From positions 1-64,000 of the forward strand of contig NZ_JAAMPF010000018.1 of assembly GCF_011074795.1 (NCBI RefSeq): a DNA stretch of 64,000 bases, given 5' to 3'. The notes under the pieces were generated by a model. It made no database searches and had not been told where the DNA came from. It saw nothing but the letters and a program-made list of their open reading frames with translations. Origin of the DNA: Marinobacter salicampi. GTDB taxonomy: Bacteria > Pseudomonadota > Gammaproteobacteria > Pseudomonadales > Oleiphilaceae. Position numbers and translations under genes: made by a program. Numbering within the stretch: position 1 is the first letter of the stretch; every line of letters begins with the position of its first letter. This document shows, piece by piece, positions 26,233 to 34,920 of the stretch.

Positions 26233-27828
26233 ATGGCGGTTCAGAAAACAGACCTGTTGCTGGTCGGCGGTGGCGTGATGAGCGTGACTCTTGCCTCGCT
26301 GGTTTCCCAACTGGACGCCTCGCGTTCGGTCATGCTGGTGGAACAGTCAGCCGAGCTCGGCAGCGAAAGCTCCGATGCCTGGAATAACGCGGGCACAGGC
26401 CATGCTGGTTATTGCGAGCTGAACTACACGCCCCGAAGTGCCGACGGATCAGTCTTTAGCGAGCGGGCCCTGGAAATCAACGCCCGGTTTGAAGTCTCCC
26501 TGCAGTTCTGGAGCTCACTGGTGGCAAAGGGCCTGCTGCCGGAAGCCGGGACCTTCATCCGCCGGGTGCCTCACCTTAGCTGGGTAAGGGGTTCAAAGGA
26601 CTGCGAATTCCTTCGAGAGCGCCACCAGTCGCTCGCCTCTCAGCCGCTGTTTGTGGGCATGGAATTTAGCGATAGCCCCGACACCCTGGCGCAATGGCTG
26701 CCTCTTGTCACCAGGGGCAGGGAGTCTTCCGAACCCCAGGCTGCTACCCGCGTCGGGCATGGCAGCGACGTCAATTTCGGCGCCCTGACCCGGGCCCTTG
26801 GCCAGTCCCTCAGTGATGAAGGCCAGGCCGACATACGAACAGGCACCCGCGTGACCAACCTGAAACGCCGCGGTGACCGGTGGCAGGTGTCGCTGCTGGA
26901 AACCGGTACTGGTGAAATAACCGAGGTGGACGCAGGTTTTGTGTTCATCGGCGCAGGTGGCGCGGCCCTGCCTCTGCTGCAGAAGGCCGGCGTGCCCGAG
27001 GCCAAAGGTTACGGCGCTTTTCCGGTGTCCGGTCTTTGGCTTGCCTGTGACGATGAGCAACTGGCCCTGGCCCATAACGCCAAGGTCTACAGTCAGGCCC
27101 CGGTTGGCGCGCCGCCCATGTCGGTGCCTCATCTCGATACCCGCTTTATCGGGGGCAAGCCGGCCCTTCTTTTCGGGCCCTTCGCCGGCTTCACCACCCG
27201 CTTCCTGAAGCAGGGCAGCTGGACCGATCTGCTGACCTCGGTGCGGGGCCACAACCTCCGCAACCTGCTGGATGTGGCCGTTGGGAACTGGCCCTTGACC
27301 CGTTACTTGATCAACGAAGCCATGAGCCCCCGGGAAGCCCGGCTCGGGCAGCTTGCCTCCTTCCTGCCCGAAGCCAGGCCGGACCAGTGGCAGCTTCGCC
27401 GGGCCGGCCAACGGGTGCAGATCATCAAGGCCAACCAGCATAACCGGGGCACCCTGGAATTCGGCACGGAAGTGCTGAGCACGTCCGATGGTTCGCTTGC
27501 GGCCCTGCTCGGGGCCTCGCCGGGGGCCTCGGTCTGCGTGTCGGCCATGCTTGAAGTCATTGAACGCTGCCTGCCGGAGCTTGTCAGCGGCCCCCGGCTT
27601 CATGCCTTACAGGCACTGATTCCGAGCTACGGCCAGTCCCTGGTGACGGATTCAGAGCTGCTGCACAACGTTCGGAAGTTCACCCTCAATACACTCGGGC
27701 TTGAAGAGAAGCCCTCACAACCCACCTCGGGACGGAGAGTTAGTCATGTTGATTGGTATACCACGGGAGAGAGCGGACGGGGAGAATCGGGTCGCGATCA
27801 TACCTTCCGGAGTACCGGAACTGCTTGA
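26233..27828 (+). CDS. mqo: Malate:quinone oxidoreductase
   Basis: A 531-residue FAD enzyme that oxidises malate to oxaloacetate and passes electrons to quinone at the membrane, bypassing NAD-malate dehydrogenase. The N-terminus has LLLVGGGVMSVTLASL, and NNAGTGHAGYCELNYTP is the family hallmark. FGPFAGFTTRFLKQGSW and IIKANQHNRGTLEFGTEV follow. The conserved domain ends near residue 492; the last 37 residues are odd, Gly/Arg/Ser-rich, and are read through the ribosome site and first 83 bases of pntA. The natural stop may have been lost. Confidence 0.9.
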   Translation: MAVQKTDLLLVGGGVMSVTLASLVSQLDASRSVMLVEQSAELGSESSDAWNNAGTGHAGYCELNYTPRSADGSVFSERALEINARFEVSLQFWSSLVAKGLLPEAGTFIRRVPHLSWVRGSKDCEFLRERHQSLASQPLFVGMEFSDSPDTLAQWLPLVTRGRESSEPQAATRVGHGSDVNFGALTRALGQSLSDEGQADIRTGTRVTNLKRRGDRWQVSLLETGTGEITEVDAGFVFIGAGGAALPLLQKAGVPEAKGYGAFPVSGLWLACDDEQLALAHNAKVYSQAPVGAPPMSVPHLDTRFIGGKPALLFGPFAGFTTRFLKQGSWTDLLTSVRGHNLRNLLDVAVGNWPLTRYLINEAMSPREARLGQLASFLPEARPDQWQLRRAGQRVQIIKANQHNRGTLEFGTEVLSTSDGSLAALLGASPGASVCVSAMLEVIERCLPELVSGPRLHALQALIPSYGQSLVTDSELLHNVRKFTLNTLGLEEKPSQPTSGRRVSHVDWYTTGESGRGESGRDHTFRSTGTA

Positions 27829-28939
27829 GGCCGGGTACGAAGTGATCGTCGAAAGTGGTGCCGGCATGGCTGCCCACTTCTCTGATGAGGAATACCGCAG
27901 CTGCGGCGCGATCATTGCTGATGATGCCGAGTCACTCTACCGGCAGACCAACGTCATTCTCAAAGTGCGGGCGCCGGATGCCGAAGAGGCCGGCCTGATA
28001 CAGCCGGAGTCGACGCTGATCTGCATACTCGAGCCCTGGAACAAGCGGGACCTGGTCAGGCAGCTTGCCGAGCGCTCGGTCCGGACCTTTGCCCTTGACC
28101 TGGTGCCGCGCACCAGCCGGGCCCAGAGCATGGACGTGCTCAGTGCCATGGCCGGCATCAGCGGCTATCGGGCAGTCCTGAGCGGAGCCATGGCCTTGCC
28201 CCGTTACTTTCCCATGCTGATGACCGCAGCTGGCACCATTCACCCTGCCCGGGTACTGGTGATTGGCGCCGGGGTTGCCGGCCTGATGGCCATCGCCACG
28301 GCTCGCCGCCTTGGGGCAGTGGTTGAGGCCTACGACCTGCGACCGGAGGTTCGGGAGCAGGTGGAAAGCCTGGGCGCTGATTTCATTGATATCCCGGTAC
28401 CGGAAACCGACGCCACGGGAAGCAGCGGCTATGCCAAGGCTCAGAGCGATGCCTTCTACGCCGCCCAGCGCCAGCACCTGTCTGACTGTGTTGCCCGGGC
28501 CGACCTTGTTATCACCACGGCCGCGGTGCCTGGCAAGCCGGCTCCGAAGCTGATCGACCAGGAAACCATCCATCGAATGAAGCGCGGCTCGGTGATTGTC
28601 GATCTTGCGGCGGACCGGGGTGGCAACGTTGAAGGCACAGTCCTGAACAGGAAAGTGGACGTGGATGGCGTCACCCTCGTGGGGCACGTGAATCACCCCG
28701 CCCGGGTGCCGGTTCATGCCTCTCAGCTGCTGACTCGCAACATTACCGGATTTCTGCTGAACATGACCAAAGAGGGCCAGCTAGTGCCTGACCGGGACGA
28801 TGACATCGTCGCCGCAACCCTGATTACCAGTGAGGGCAGGATCTTCTTTGACGATGACCCGAAACCCTCTGCTGGCGTGGCTTCAACGCAAGAAAACAAC
28901 GAACCCGATATCAATATCAAGGAAAAGGACACAGTCTGA
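27746..28939 (+). CDS. pntA: NAD(P) transhydrogenase subunit alpha, part 1 (NAD-binding)
   Basis: A 397-residue soluble domain I of proton-translocating transhydrogenase. MLIGIPRERADGENRVAI opens the alanine-dehydrogenase-like fold, VLVIGAGVAGLMAIATARRLGA is the NAD site, and VDLAADRGGNVEGT follows. The enzyme uses the proton gradient to make NADPH from NADH. Start 27746 has GACGGAGAG at good spacing, so the first codons overlap the 3' end of mqo. The stop overlaps the next start as TGATG. The alpha subunit is split into two genes, as in Rhodospirillum and many pseudomonads. Confidence 0.95.
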   Translation: MLIGIPRERADGENRVAIIPSGVPELLEAGYEVIVESGAGMAAHFSDEEYRSCGAIIADDAESLYRQTNVILKVRAPDAEEAGLIQPESTLICILEPWNKRDLVRQLAERSVRTFALDLVPRTSRAQSMDVLSAMAGISGYRAVLSGAMALPRYFPMLMTAAGTIHPARVLVIGAGVAGLMAIATARRLGAVVEAYDLRPEVREQVESLGADFIDIPVPETDATGSSGYAKAQSDAFYAAQRQHLSDCVARADLVITTAAVPGKPAPKLIDQETIHRMKRGSVIVDLAADRGGNVEGTVLNRKVDVDGVTLVGHVNHPARVPVHASQLLTRNITGFLLNMTKEGQLVPDRDDDIVAATLITSEGRIFFDDDPKPSAGVASTQENNEPDINIKEKDTV

Positions 28940-29226
28940 TGGATCTGTTCATCCTCAGCTTTACCATTTTTGTTCTGGCCCTGTTCGTGGGTGTGGAACT
29001 GATCAACAAAGTACCGCCGACGCTGCACACGCCGCTGATGAGCGGGACCAATGCCATTTCCGGCGTTGTCATTGTGGGTGCCATTATCAGCGCCGGCAGT
29101 GGCGGTCTTTCGCCCGGTGTAGCCAGTGTGCTCGGTTTCATCGCGGTTACCCTCGCCAGTATTAACATCGTGGCCGGTTTTCTGGTGACCGATCGCATGC
29201 TCAATATGTTCAAGCGGAAAGCCTAA
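28939..29226 (+). CDS. pntA2: NAD(P) transhydrogenase subunit alpha, part 2 (membrane)
   Basis: A 95-residue membrane protein with three hydrophobic helices: the first at residues 3-22, then TNAISGVVIVGAI, then a third ending FLVTDRMLNMFKR. It is the membrane domain normally fused to the C-terminus of E. coli PntA. It forms the proton channel with PntB. Its start overlaps the pntA stop and its own stop lies two bases before pntB. Confidence 0.95.
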   Translation: MDLFILSFTIFVLALFVGVELINKVPPTLHTPLMSGTNAISGVVIVGAIISAGSGGLSPGVASVLGFIAVTLASINIVAGFLVTDRMLNMFKRKA

Positions 29227-29228
29227 CC

Positions 29229-30593
29229 ATGTTTGCACTCATCAACTTTTCATACCTGACGGCCGCCGTCTTCTTCATTCTCGGTATCAAGGGCATGACC
29301 AAGCCGGCGACAGCGGTCCGTGGTAACCAGCTGGCGGCAGTGGGCATGCTCATCGCGGTCGTGGCTGCCCTGATGCACCAGCAGATCATCAGCTACGCCA
29401 CCATTATTGCGGGCATGATCCTGGGCGGCAGCATCGGCGTCTGGCTGGCCAGAAGAACCGCCATGACCGAAATGCCCGAGCTCATTGCCAGCCTCAACGG
29501 TATTGGTGGCGCAGCCTCGGTTACCGTGGCCCTGAGCACCTGGTTGCAGGCATCAGGCGCAGGCACCACCGGCAATGCCGGCTGGACAGCGGCTATCCTG
29601 GCCTCGGTTATCATCGGTTCGGTAACCCTTACCGGCTCCATCATTGCGGTTCTCAAATTACGGGGCACCATTGGTGAAACCGGCAAGCCCCGGCTCTGGC
29701 AGATATTGACACTGGTCACCTTGCTGGCGGTAATCGGGGGCGGCTTCATGTTCGTCAGTGGCGTCAGTGTCAGTCCGGTGACGCTATTTGCCCTGGTTGG
29801 CCTGTGTCTGATCCTGGGCATTGGCCTGGTCCAGCCGGTGGGCGGCGCAGACATGCCTGTAGTGGTGGCCCTGCTGAATGCCTATTCCGGGCTGGCGGGC
29901 GCCGCAACCGGCTTTGTGCTTGAGAACCAGGGTCTGATCATTACCGGCTCGCTTGTCGGAGCGTCAGGCCTGATCCTGACTGCGATCATGTGCAAGGCCA
30001 TGAACCGTTCCTTGCCGACCGTGCTGTTCGGGGGTGCGTTCAAGCAGCCCGCCAGTGCCCAGGGCGTTGCTGAGGATGACTTCTATGCCGGCAAGGTGAA
30101 GTATGCAACACCGGATGACCTTGCGCTGCTGCTGGATAGCGCACGCAAGGTGGTCATGGTGCCGGGCTATGGCCTGGCCGTTGCCCAGGCACAGCATGCG
30201 GTCAAGGAACTGGCAAGCCAGCTCGAAGCCCGGGGGGCGCAGGTACGCTATGCCATCCACCCGGTAGCCGGCCGGATGCCAGGGCACATGAACGTACTGC
30301 TGGCCGAGGCGGAGATCCCCTACGACCAGCTCAAAGACATGGACAGCATGAACCCCGAGCTGCCCCAGGCAGACGTGGTTATCGTTCTGGGCGCCAACGA
30401 CGTGGTCAACCCGGCGGCGTCCGAGGAGCCCTCGTCGCCCATCTATGGCATGCCCATACTCAACGTCCACAAGGCCAAGACCGTGGTAGTCGTGAAGCGC
30501 AGCCTGTCACCGGGCTTTGCGGGTATTCCCAACAGCCTGTTCATCCGTGACAACAGCCTGATGATCAAAGGCGACGCCAAGGATGTTCTGTAG
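29229..30593 (+). CDS. pntB: NAD(P) transhydrogenase subunit beta
   Basis: A 454-residue protein with about nine N-terminal membrane helices (to residue 260) and a soluble NADP-binding domain III. MTEMPELIASLNGIGGAAS is the conserved membrane block. VMVPGYGLAVAQAQHA is the NADP fingerprint, and HPVAGRMPGHMNVLLAEA follows. It is the last gene of the mqo-pnt run and is followed by a strong terminator. Confidence 0.95.
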   Translation: MFALINFSYLTAAVFFILGIKGMTKPATAVRGNQLAAVGMLIAVVAALMHQQIISYATIIAGMILGGSIGVWLARRTAMTEMPELIASLNGIGGAASVTVALSTWLQASGAGTTGNAGWTAAILASVIIGSVTLTGSIIAVLKLRGTIGETGKPRLWQILTLVTLLAVIGGGFMFVSGVSVSPVTLFALVGLCLILGIGLVQPVGGADMPVVVALLNAYSGLAGAATGFVLENQGLIITGSLVGASGLILTAIMCKAMNRSLPTVLFGGAFKQPASAQGVAEDDFYAGKVKYATPDDLALLLDSARKVVMVPGYGLAVAQAQHAVKELASQLEARGAQVRYAIHPVAGRMPGHMNVLLAEAEIPYDQLKDMDSMNPELPQADVVIVLGANDVVNPAASEEPSSPIYGMPILNVHKAKTVVVVKRSLSPGFAGIPNSLFIRDNSLMIKGDAKDVL

Positions 30594-30632
30594 GCGACTT
30601 CTGCCGCTATCAAGGACCTCTGAATCAGTACT

Positions 30633-30664
30633 GCCGGCCAGGGTCAGGCTCTGGCCGGCTTTTC
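30633..30664 (+). terminator. Rho-independent terminator after pntB
   Basis: GCCGGCCAG and CTGGCCGGC form a perfect 9-base-pair stem with a 9-base loop, followed at once by TTTTCC. It lies 40 bases after the pntB stop and closes the transhydrogenase operon. Confidence 0.85.
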
Positions 30665-30874
30665 CTACCACTGCGACTTTTCCATACAGTCGCGTCCCGC
30701 CAGGCACTCGTACTCTGCAAGAAACCAACCGGGAATACAGTACACCCGGGTCTGCTCTCCGGTTAGAGTCCTGTTGGTGATTAACCAGCCCAGGGTACGA
30801 TTAACAAGGTTGAAACAAGGCCATAGCAGACTTCCTGGCTATACTGTTCAATCCACAGGACGCGGAGGTGAAAG

Positions 30875-31570
30875 GTGAAAACCATCGGTTTAATCGGCGG
30901 CATGAGTTGGGAATCGACTCAGACCTATTATCGCCTGATCAACCAGAAAACCAGGGACCAGCTGGGCGGGCTCCATTCCGCGCGGCTTGTTCTCTACAGC
31001 GTAGACTTCGCAGAGATCGAGACTCTCCAGCACCAGGGCGACTGGGATGCTACTGCGGACATTCTCGGCACTGCCGGCCAGGCACTTGTGCGTGCCGGAG
31101 CGGACTTTCTGGTTCTTTGCACCAACACCATGCACAAGGTTGCCTCCGAGATTGAGCAGGCGGCATCGGTGCCTCTTCTTCATATTGCAGACGCGACAGC
31201 GAATGATCTGATCAACGACGGTGTGACGTCGGTGGGTCTGCTTGGAACCCGGTTTACGATGGAACAGGCGTTCTATCGCGAGCGGCTTGAGGCCCGGGGC
31301 ATCGAAGTGCTGTTGCCCGATGCGGCCCAGCGGGAGGTGGTTCACTCGGTCATTTATGAAGAGCTGTGCCGGGGCCTGATCCGGCCTGATTCCAAAGCCG
31401 CCTACCTGGATGTGATCACCAGCCTGGGTGAACGGGGAGCACAAGGGGTGATTCTGGGCTGTACGGAGATAGGTCTTCTCGTCCAGGAGGCCGACACCAG
31501 CGTCAAACTCTACGATACGACTGAGCTGCACGCAGAGCAGGCTGTGCAGTTCGCGCTGGGCAATGGTTGA
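30875..31570 (+). CDS. Aspartate/glutamate racemase family protein (RacX/YgeA-like)
   Basis: A 231-residue cofactor-independent racemase fold. TIGLIGGMSWEST is the N-terminal motif; the two catalytic cysteines lie in LCTNTMHK (near residue 84) and LGCTEIG (near 196). Such enzymes interconvert L- and D-amino acids; the RacX/YgeA branch often has a broad substrate range. The start is a GTG with CGGAGG upstream. It is monocistronic between the pnt terminator and the ahpC promoter. Confidence 0.85.
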   Translation: MKTIGLIGGMSWESTQTYYRLINQKTRDQLGGLHSARLVLYSVDFAEIETLQHQGDWDATADILGTAGQALVRAGADFLVLCTNTMHKVASEIEQAASVPLLHIADATANDLINDGVTSVGLLGTRFTMEQAFYRERLEARGIEVLLPDAAQREVVHSVIYEELCRGLIRPDSKAAYLDVITSLGERGAQGVILGCTEIGLLVQEADTSVKLYDTTELHAEQAVQFALGNG

Positions 31571-31618
31571 TGCCGGACGAAAGCTGGATTAATCTTTTTA
31601 CGTTCTTTTTGAGCAGCT

Positions 31619-31633
31619 ATAGTTGATGGCTAT
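31619..31633 (+). promoter_or_regulatory. OxyR-like half-site upstream of ahpC
   Basis: ATAGTTGATGGCTAT matches the OxyR element ATAGNTNNNANCTAT except for one position. It lies 103 bases before the ahpC start. A weaker second element (ending CAATCAAT) follows after seven bases. TAATAC at about 31676 could be the -10 box. The same core appears before ahpF. Confidence 0.6.
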
Positions 31634-31735
31634 TGCCCGGCCAAAAACAATCAATTTGTATGCTTCTGCGCAAACTAATACTGTGTGCACTCGTTAGCCG
31701 ACGGATAAACCGATCAACAAGGAGATTTATATCTT

Positions 31736-32299
31736 ATGGGTATGATTAACAGCGAAATTAAGCCGTTCAAAGCTACTGCTTTCAAGCAGGGCGAATTCGT
31801 CGAAGTTTCTGACGCCGATGTAAGAGGTAACTGGGCGGTATTTTACTTCTACCCGGCAGACTTCACCTTCGTTTGCCCGACCGAACTGGGTGACGTTGCT
31901 GACAAATACGAAGAGCTCCAGAAGCTGGGTGTGGAAGTTTACTCAGTATCCACCGACACCCACTTTACCCACAAGGCCTGGCACGACAGCTCCGAGACTA
32001 TCGGCAAGATCAACTACTACATGGTTGGCGACCAGACCGGCACCATCACTAACAACTTTGGTGTGATGCGTGAAGGCCAGGGCCTGGCAGACCGTGCGAC
32101 CTTCCTGGTGGATCCGGACGGCATCATTCAGGTTATGGAAATCACCGCTGAAGGCATCGGTCGTGATGCGGACGATCTGCTGCGCAAGGTCAAGGCGGCC
32201 CAGTATGTTCGCAACCATCCTGGCGAAGTATGCCCAGCCAAGTGGAAAGAAGGCGAAGCGACTCTGTCACCGTCTCTGGACCTGGTTGGCAAGATCTAA
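31736..32299 (+). CDS. ahpC: Alkyl hydroperoxide reductase, peroxiredoxin subunit
   Basis: A 187-residue 2-Cys peroxiredoxin that reduces H2O2 and organic peroxides. The peroxidatic Cys47 is in FTFVCPTE and the resolving Cys166 in EVCPAKW. Length and both cysteine positions equal those of E. coli AhpC, which supports the start at 31736 over the inner ATG. AAGGAG precedes it. The reducing partner ahpF lies downstream but has its own promoter. Confidence 0.95.
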   Translation: MGMINSEIKPFKATAFKQGEFVEVSDADVRGNWAVFYFYPADFTFVCPTELGDVADKYEELQKLGVEVYSVSTDTHFTHKAWHDSSETIGKINYYMVGDQTGTITNNFGVMREGQGLADRATFLVDPDGIIQVMEITAEGIGRDADDLLRKVKAAQYVRNHPGEVCPAKWKEGEATLSPSLDLVGKI

Positions 32300-32323
32300 A
32301 GTTTCCTCCGAGAAACTTGCAGT

Positions 32324-32350
32324 AAGGCCCGCTTTGCGGGCCTTCTTCGT
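32324..32350 (+). terminator. Terminator after ahpC
   Basis: AAGGCCCGC and GCGGGCCTT form a 9-base-pair stem with a TTT loop, followed by CTTCGTTT. It lies 24 bases after the ahpC stop, so ahpF is mostly transcribed on its own. Confidence 0.8.
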
Positions 32351-32377
32351 TTCTACTCGATTGATTTTTCGCTAATA

Positions 32378-32392
32378 ATAGCGAATGGCTAT
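32378..32392 (+). promoter_or_regulatory. OxyR-like half-site upstream of ahpF
   Basis: ATAGCGAATGGCTAT has the same ATAG-N7-CTAT frame as the ahpC site and shares ATGGCTAT. Seven bases later a weaker element ends CAATTAAT, as at ahpC. The site lies 124 bases before the ahpF start. Confidence 0.55.
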
Positions 32393-32516
32393 CAAATACT
32401 TTTGGTCAATTAATTTGAGCTTTCTTTGACCGGGCGATATCCTTTTTGCATAGATAAAGCACGACTCAGATTGAGTCCACGCATCAGGTTTCACGTTATC
32501 CAGAGGGGAAAGACAC

Positions 32517-34109
32517 ATGTTGGATGCCAAGATCAAAGAGCAGTTGAAAGCTTACATGGACAAGCTGCAGCAGCCGATCGAGCTGGTTGCCGCATACGAC
32601 GACAGCAAGAAATCCCAGGAGCTCAGGGAGCTGTTGGTAGAAATCGAGCCGATGTCAGAGAAGATCAGCCTGCGTACCGAGGAGTCCCAGGATGTTCGTC
32701 GTCCTTCGTTCGCAATCAACCGCATAGGCACCGACATCGGGGTCCGCTTTGCCGGCATTCCCATGGGTCACGAGTTCACGTCCCTGGTGCTGGCGCTCCT
32801 GCAGGTGGGTGGTCACCCATCCAAAGCCAGCCAGGATGTGATTGAGCAGATCAAGGAGCTGGACGGAGATTTCCAGTTTGAGACCTATTTCTCCCTGTCC
32901 TGCCAGAACTGTCCGGATGTGGTTCAGGCCCTGAACCTGATGAGTATTCTGAATCCGAACATCAAGCACACCGCCATCGACGGCGCGCTGTTTCAGGATG
33001 AAGTAGAACAGCGTGAAATTATGGCCGTGCCCAGTCTCTTCCTGAACGGCAAGCCCTTTGGTCAGGGCCGCATGACCCTGGAGCAGATTATCGCCAAGGT
33101 GGATACCGGTGCCGAGGCCCGTGAAGCCGAGAAGCTCAAGCACAAGGCGCCGTTCGAGGTGCTTGTGATCGGTGGTGGCCCCGCTGGCTCCTCTGCCGCC
33201 ATTTACGCCGCCCGCAAAGGCATCGCGACCGGTATTGTGGCGGAGCGTTTCGGTGGCCAGGTTGCCGATACCATGGGTATCGAAAACCTGATCTCCGTAC
33301 CTTATACCGAAGGCCCCAAGCTGGTGGCTGCTATGGAGCAGCACGTAAAAGAGTATGAGGTCGACATCATGGACCTCCAGCGAGCCAAGAAGCTGATTCC
33401 TGCGGACAAGCCCGGCCAGCATCACGAGATCCAGTTGGCCAACGGTGTATCGCTGAAAGCCCGCTCGGTGGTGCTCTCCCCGGGTGCCCGCTGGCGCCAG
33501 ATCGGTGTGCCTGGTGAAGAGGAATACCGTAATAAGGGTGTCGCCTACTGCCCGCACTGTGATGGTCCGCTGTTCAAGGGCAAGCGGGTGGCGGTTATCG
33601 GCGGCGGCAACTCCGGTGTCGAGGCAGCCATCGACCTGGCCGGCATCGTCGGGCACGTAACCCTGATCGAGTTTGGTGACCAGATGCGCGCTGACGAAGT
33701 GCTCCAGAAAAAGCTGCGCAGCCTGAAGAATGTTGAAATCATCACCTCGGGCCAGACTACCGAGATCACCGGTGAGAATGGCAAGGTCAGTGGTCTGCAG
33801 TACACCGACCGCAAAACCAGTGAGAGCCATCATGTATCGTTGGAGGGCGTGTTCATTCAGATCGGTCTGGTACCGAACACCGAGTGGCTGAAAGGCGACA
33901 TTGAGCTGAGCCAGCACGGCGAGATCATTATCAACGAACGTGGTGAAACGTCCATTCCGGGTGTATTCGCTGCCGGTGATGCCACCACAGTGCCTTTTAA
34001 GCAGATTGTGATATCCATGGGCGAAGGCTCAAAGGCCGCTCTGAGCGCCTTCGATTTCCTGATCCGCAACTCCCTGGAGGAGTCCGAGGACGAAGAACAG
34101 GCAGCCTGA
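32517..34109 (+). CDS. ahpF: Alkyl hydroperoxide reductase, flavoprotein subunit
   Basis: A 530-residue FAD/NADH disulfide reductase that recycles AhpC. The N-terminal double-thioredoxin domain carries Cys129 and Cys132 in CQNC; the thioredoxin-reductase part carries Cys345 and Cys348 in YCPHCDGP. All four positions match E. coli Ahp[11 protein letters not shown] and [13 protein letters not shown] are the FAD and NADH sites, and [13 protein letters not shown] is near the C-terminus. Confidence 0.95.
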   Translation: MLDAKIKEQLKAYMDKLQQPIELVAAYDDSKKSQELRELLVEIEPMSEKISLRTEESQDVRRPSFAINRIGTDIGVRFAGIPMGHEFTSLVLALLQVGGHPSKASQDVIEQIKELDGDFQFETYFSLSCQNCPDVVQALNLMSILNPNIKHTAIDGALFQDEVEQREIMAVPSLFLNGKPFGQGRMTLEQIIAKVDTGAEAREAEKLKHKAPFEVLVIGGGPAGSSAAIYAARKGIATGIVAERFGGQVADTMGIENLISVPYTEGPKLVAAMEQHVKEYEVDIMDLQRAKKLIPADKPGQHHEIQLANGVSLKARSVVLSPGARWRQIGVPGEEEYRNKGVAYCPHCDGPLFKGKRVAVIGGGNSGVEAAIDLAGIVGHVTLIEFGDQMRADEVLQKKLRSLKNVEIITSGQTTEITGENGKVSGLQYTDRKTSESHHVSLEGVFIQIGLVPNTEWLKGDIELSQHGEIIINERGETSIPGVFAAGDATTVPFKQIVISMGEGSKAALSAFDFLIRNSLEESEDEEQAA

Positions 34110-34164
34110 ACGGCGTCTGGAAACAGGTTCACACACGTCTGCCCCTAAAACAGTGCGTGTTTTC

Positions 34165-34200
34165 AGCCCCGCTACCCGGTTCGGATAGCGGGGCTTTTTT
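34165..34200 (+). terminator. Rho-independent terminator after ahpF
   Basis: AGCCCCGCTA and TAGCGGGGCT form a perfect 10-base-pair stem with an 11-base loop, followed by TTTTTT. It isolates ahpF from the bet operon. Confidence 0.9.
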
Positions 34201-34264
34201 ATGTCCGCTGGTAGTGTAAGGCTTACCAGGTTGCCGACTTCGATTGCTTTCTGTACACTTTATT

Positions 34265-34284
34265 TTAATTGAACGTTCAATTAA
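34265..34284. promoter_or_regulatory. BetI operator
   Basis: TTAATTGAACGTTCAATTAA is a perfect 20-base palindrome, 22 bases before the betI start. BetI, a TetR-family repressor, binds palindromes with a GACGTTCAAT-type core and is released by choline. The position fits autorepression of the whole betIBA unit. Confidence 0.8.
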
Positions 34285-34306
34285 TGAAAAAGTGGATCCG
34301 AAGTCA

Positions 34307-34915
34307 ATGCCGATTGTTGGAGTAAAAGATGCCCGCAGGCAGCAACTGATTGAAGCTACGATGGCCTCCATTGCTGAGCTGGGTCTGCAGAACACCACCA
34401 TTATTTCGATCAGTCGAAGAGCCGGCATGTCCTCCGGCATCATTAGTCATTATTTCGGCGGCAAGCAGGGTCTGATCGAGGCAGCACTGCGTTACCTGCT
34501 GGACCAGCTTGGCAAGGAGCTGCGGGAACGGATGGCTTGCACCGACGGTTCTGCGGAACAGCGCCTGCGATGCATCGTCGAAGCAAACTTTTCCGAGTTC
34601 CAGCGCACCGACCTTGCAGCCAAGACTTGGTTAAGCTTCTGGGCGCGCTCCATGCACGAGCCCGGGTTGCAGCGTTTGCAGCAGATCAATAACGCCCGGC
34701 TCTACAGCAATCTGCGCTATTCCTTCGCCCAACGGTTGCCGAAACAGGCAGCGACGGAGGCAGCTCGCCAGATGGCCGCAATGATTGACGGCTTCTGGCT
34801 TCGAAGTGCCCTCAGCGCAGATCCCGAAGAAGGTTTTGCTGCCGCGGAATTGCTCTGCAAGCGATTCGCCTTGAACGCCCTCAACCCATCTATGAACTCA
34901 CTATCTCAGGCTTGA
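34307..34915 (+). CDS. betI: Choline-responsive repressor, TetR family
   Basis: A 202-residue TetR-type protein. The N-terminal helix-turn-helix runs through [38 protein letters not shown] and [23 protein letters not shown] in the ligand domain is typical of BetI. It represses betine-aldehyde and choline dehydrogenase genes until choline is present. The ATG at 34307 gives the usual length; the frame extends upstream through the operator. Its stop lies 5 bases before betB. Confidence 0.9.
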   Translation: MPIVGVKDARRQQLIEATMASIAELGLQNTTIISISRRAGMSSGIISHYFGGKQGLIEAALRYLLDQLGKELRERMACTDGSAEQRLRCIVEANFSEFQRTDLAAKTWLSFWARSMHEPGLQRLQQINNARLYSNLRYSFAQRLPKQAATEAARQMAAMIDGFWLRSALSADPEEGFAAAELLCKRFALNALNPSMNSLSQA

Positions 34916-34920
34916 ACACT

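Noticed and set aside
26593..27603. 336-codon open frame antisense to mqo
   Set aside because: Shadow of a conserved gene; no start with a ribosome site and no known motifs.
32655..33917. 420-codon open frame antisense to ahpF
   Set aside because: AhpF has all four catalytic cysteines in the expected places on the other strand; the antisense frame has no family resemblance.
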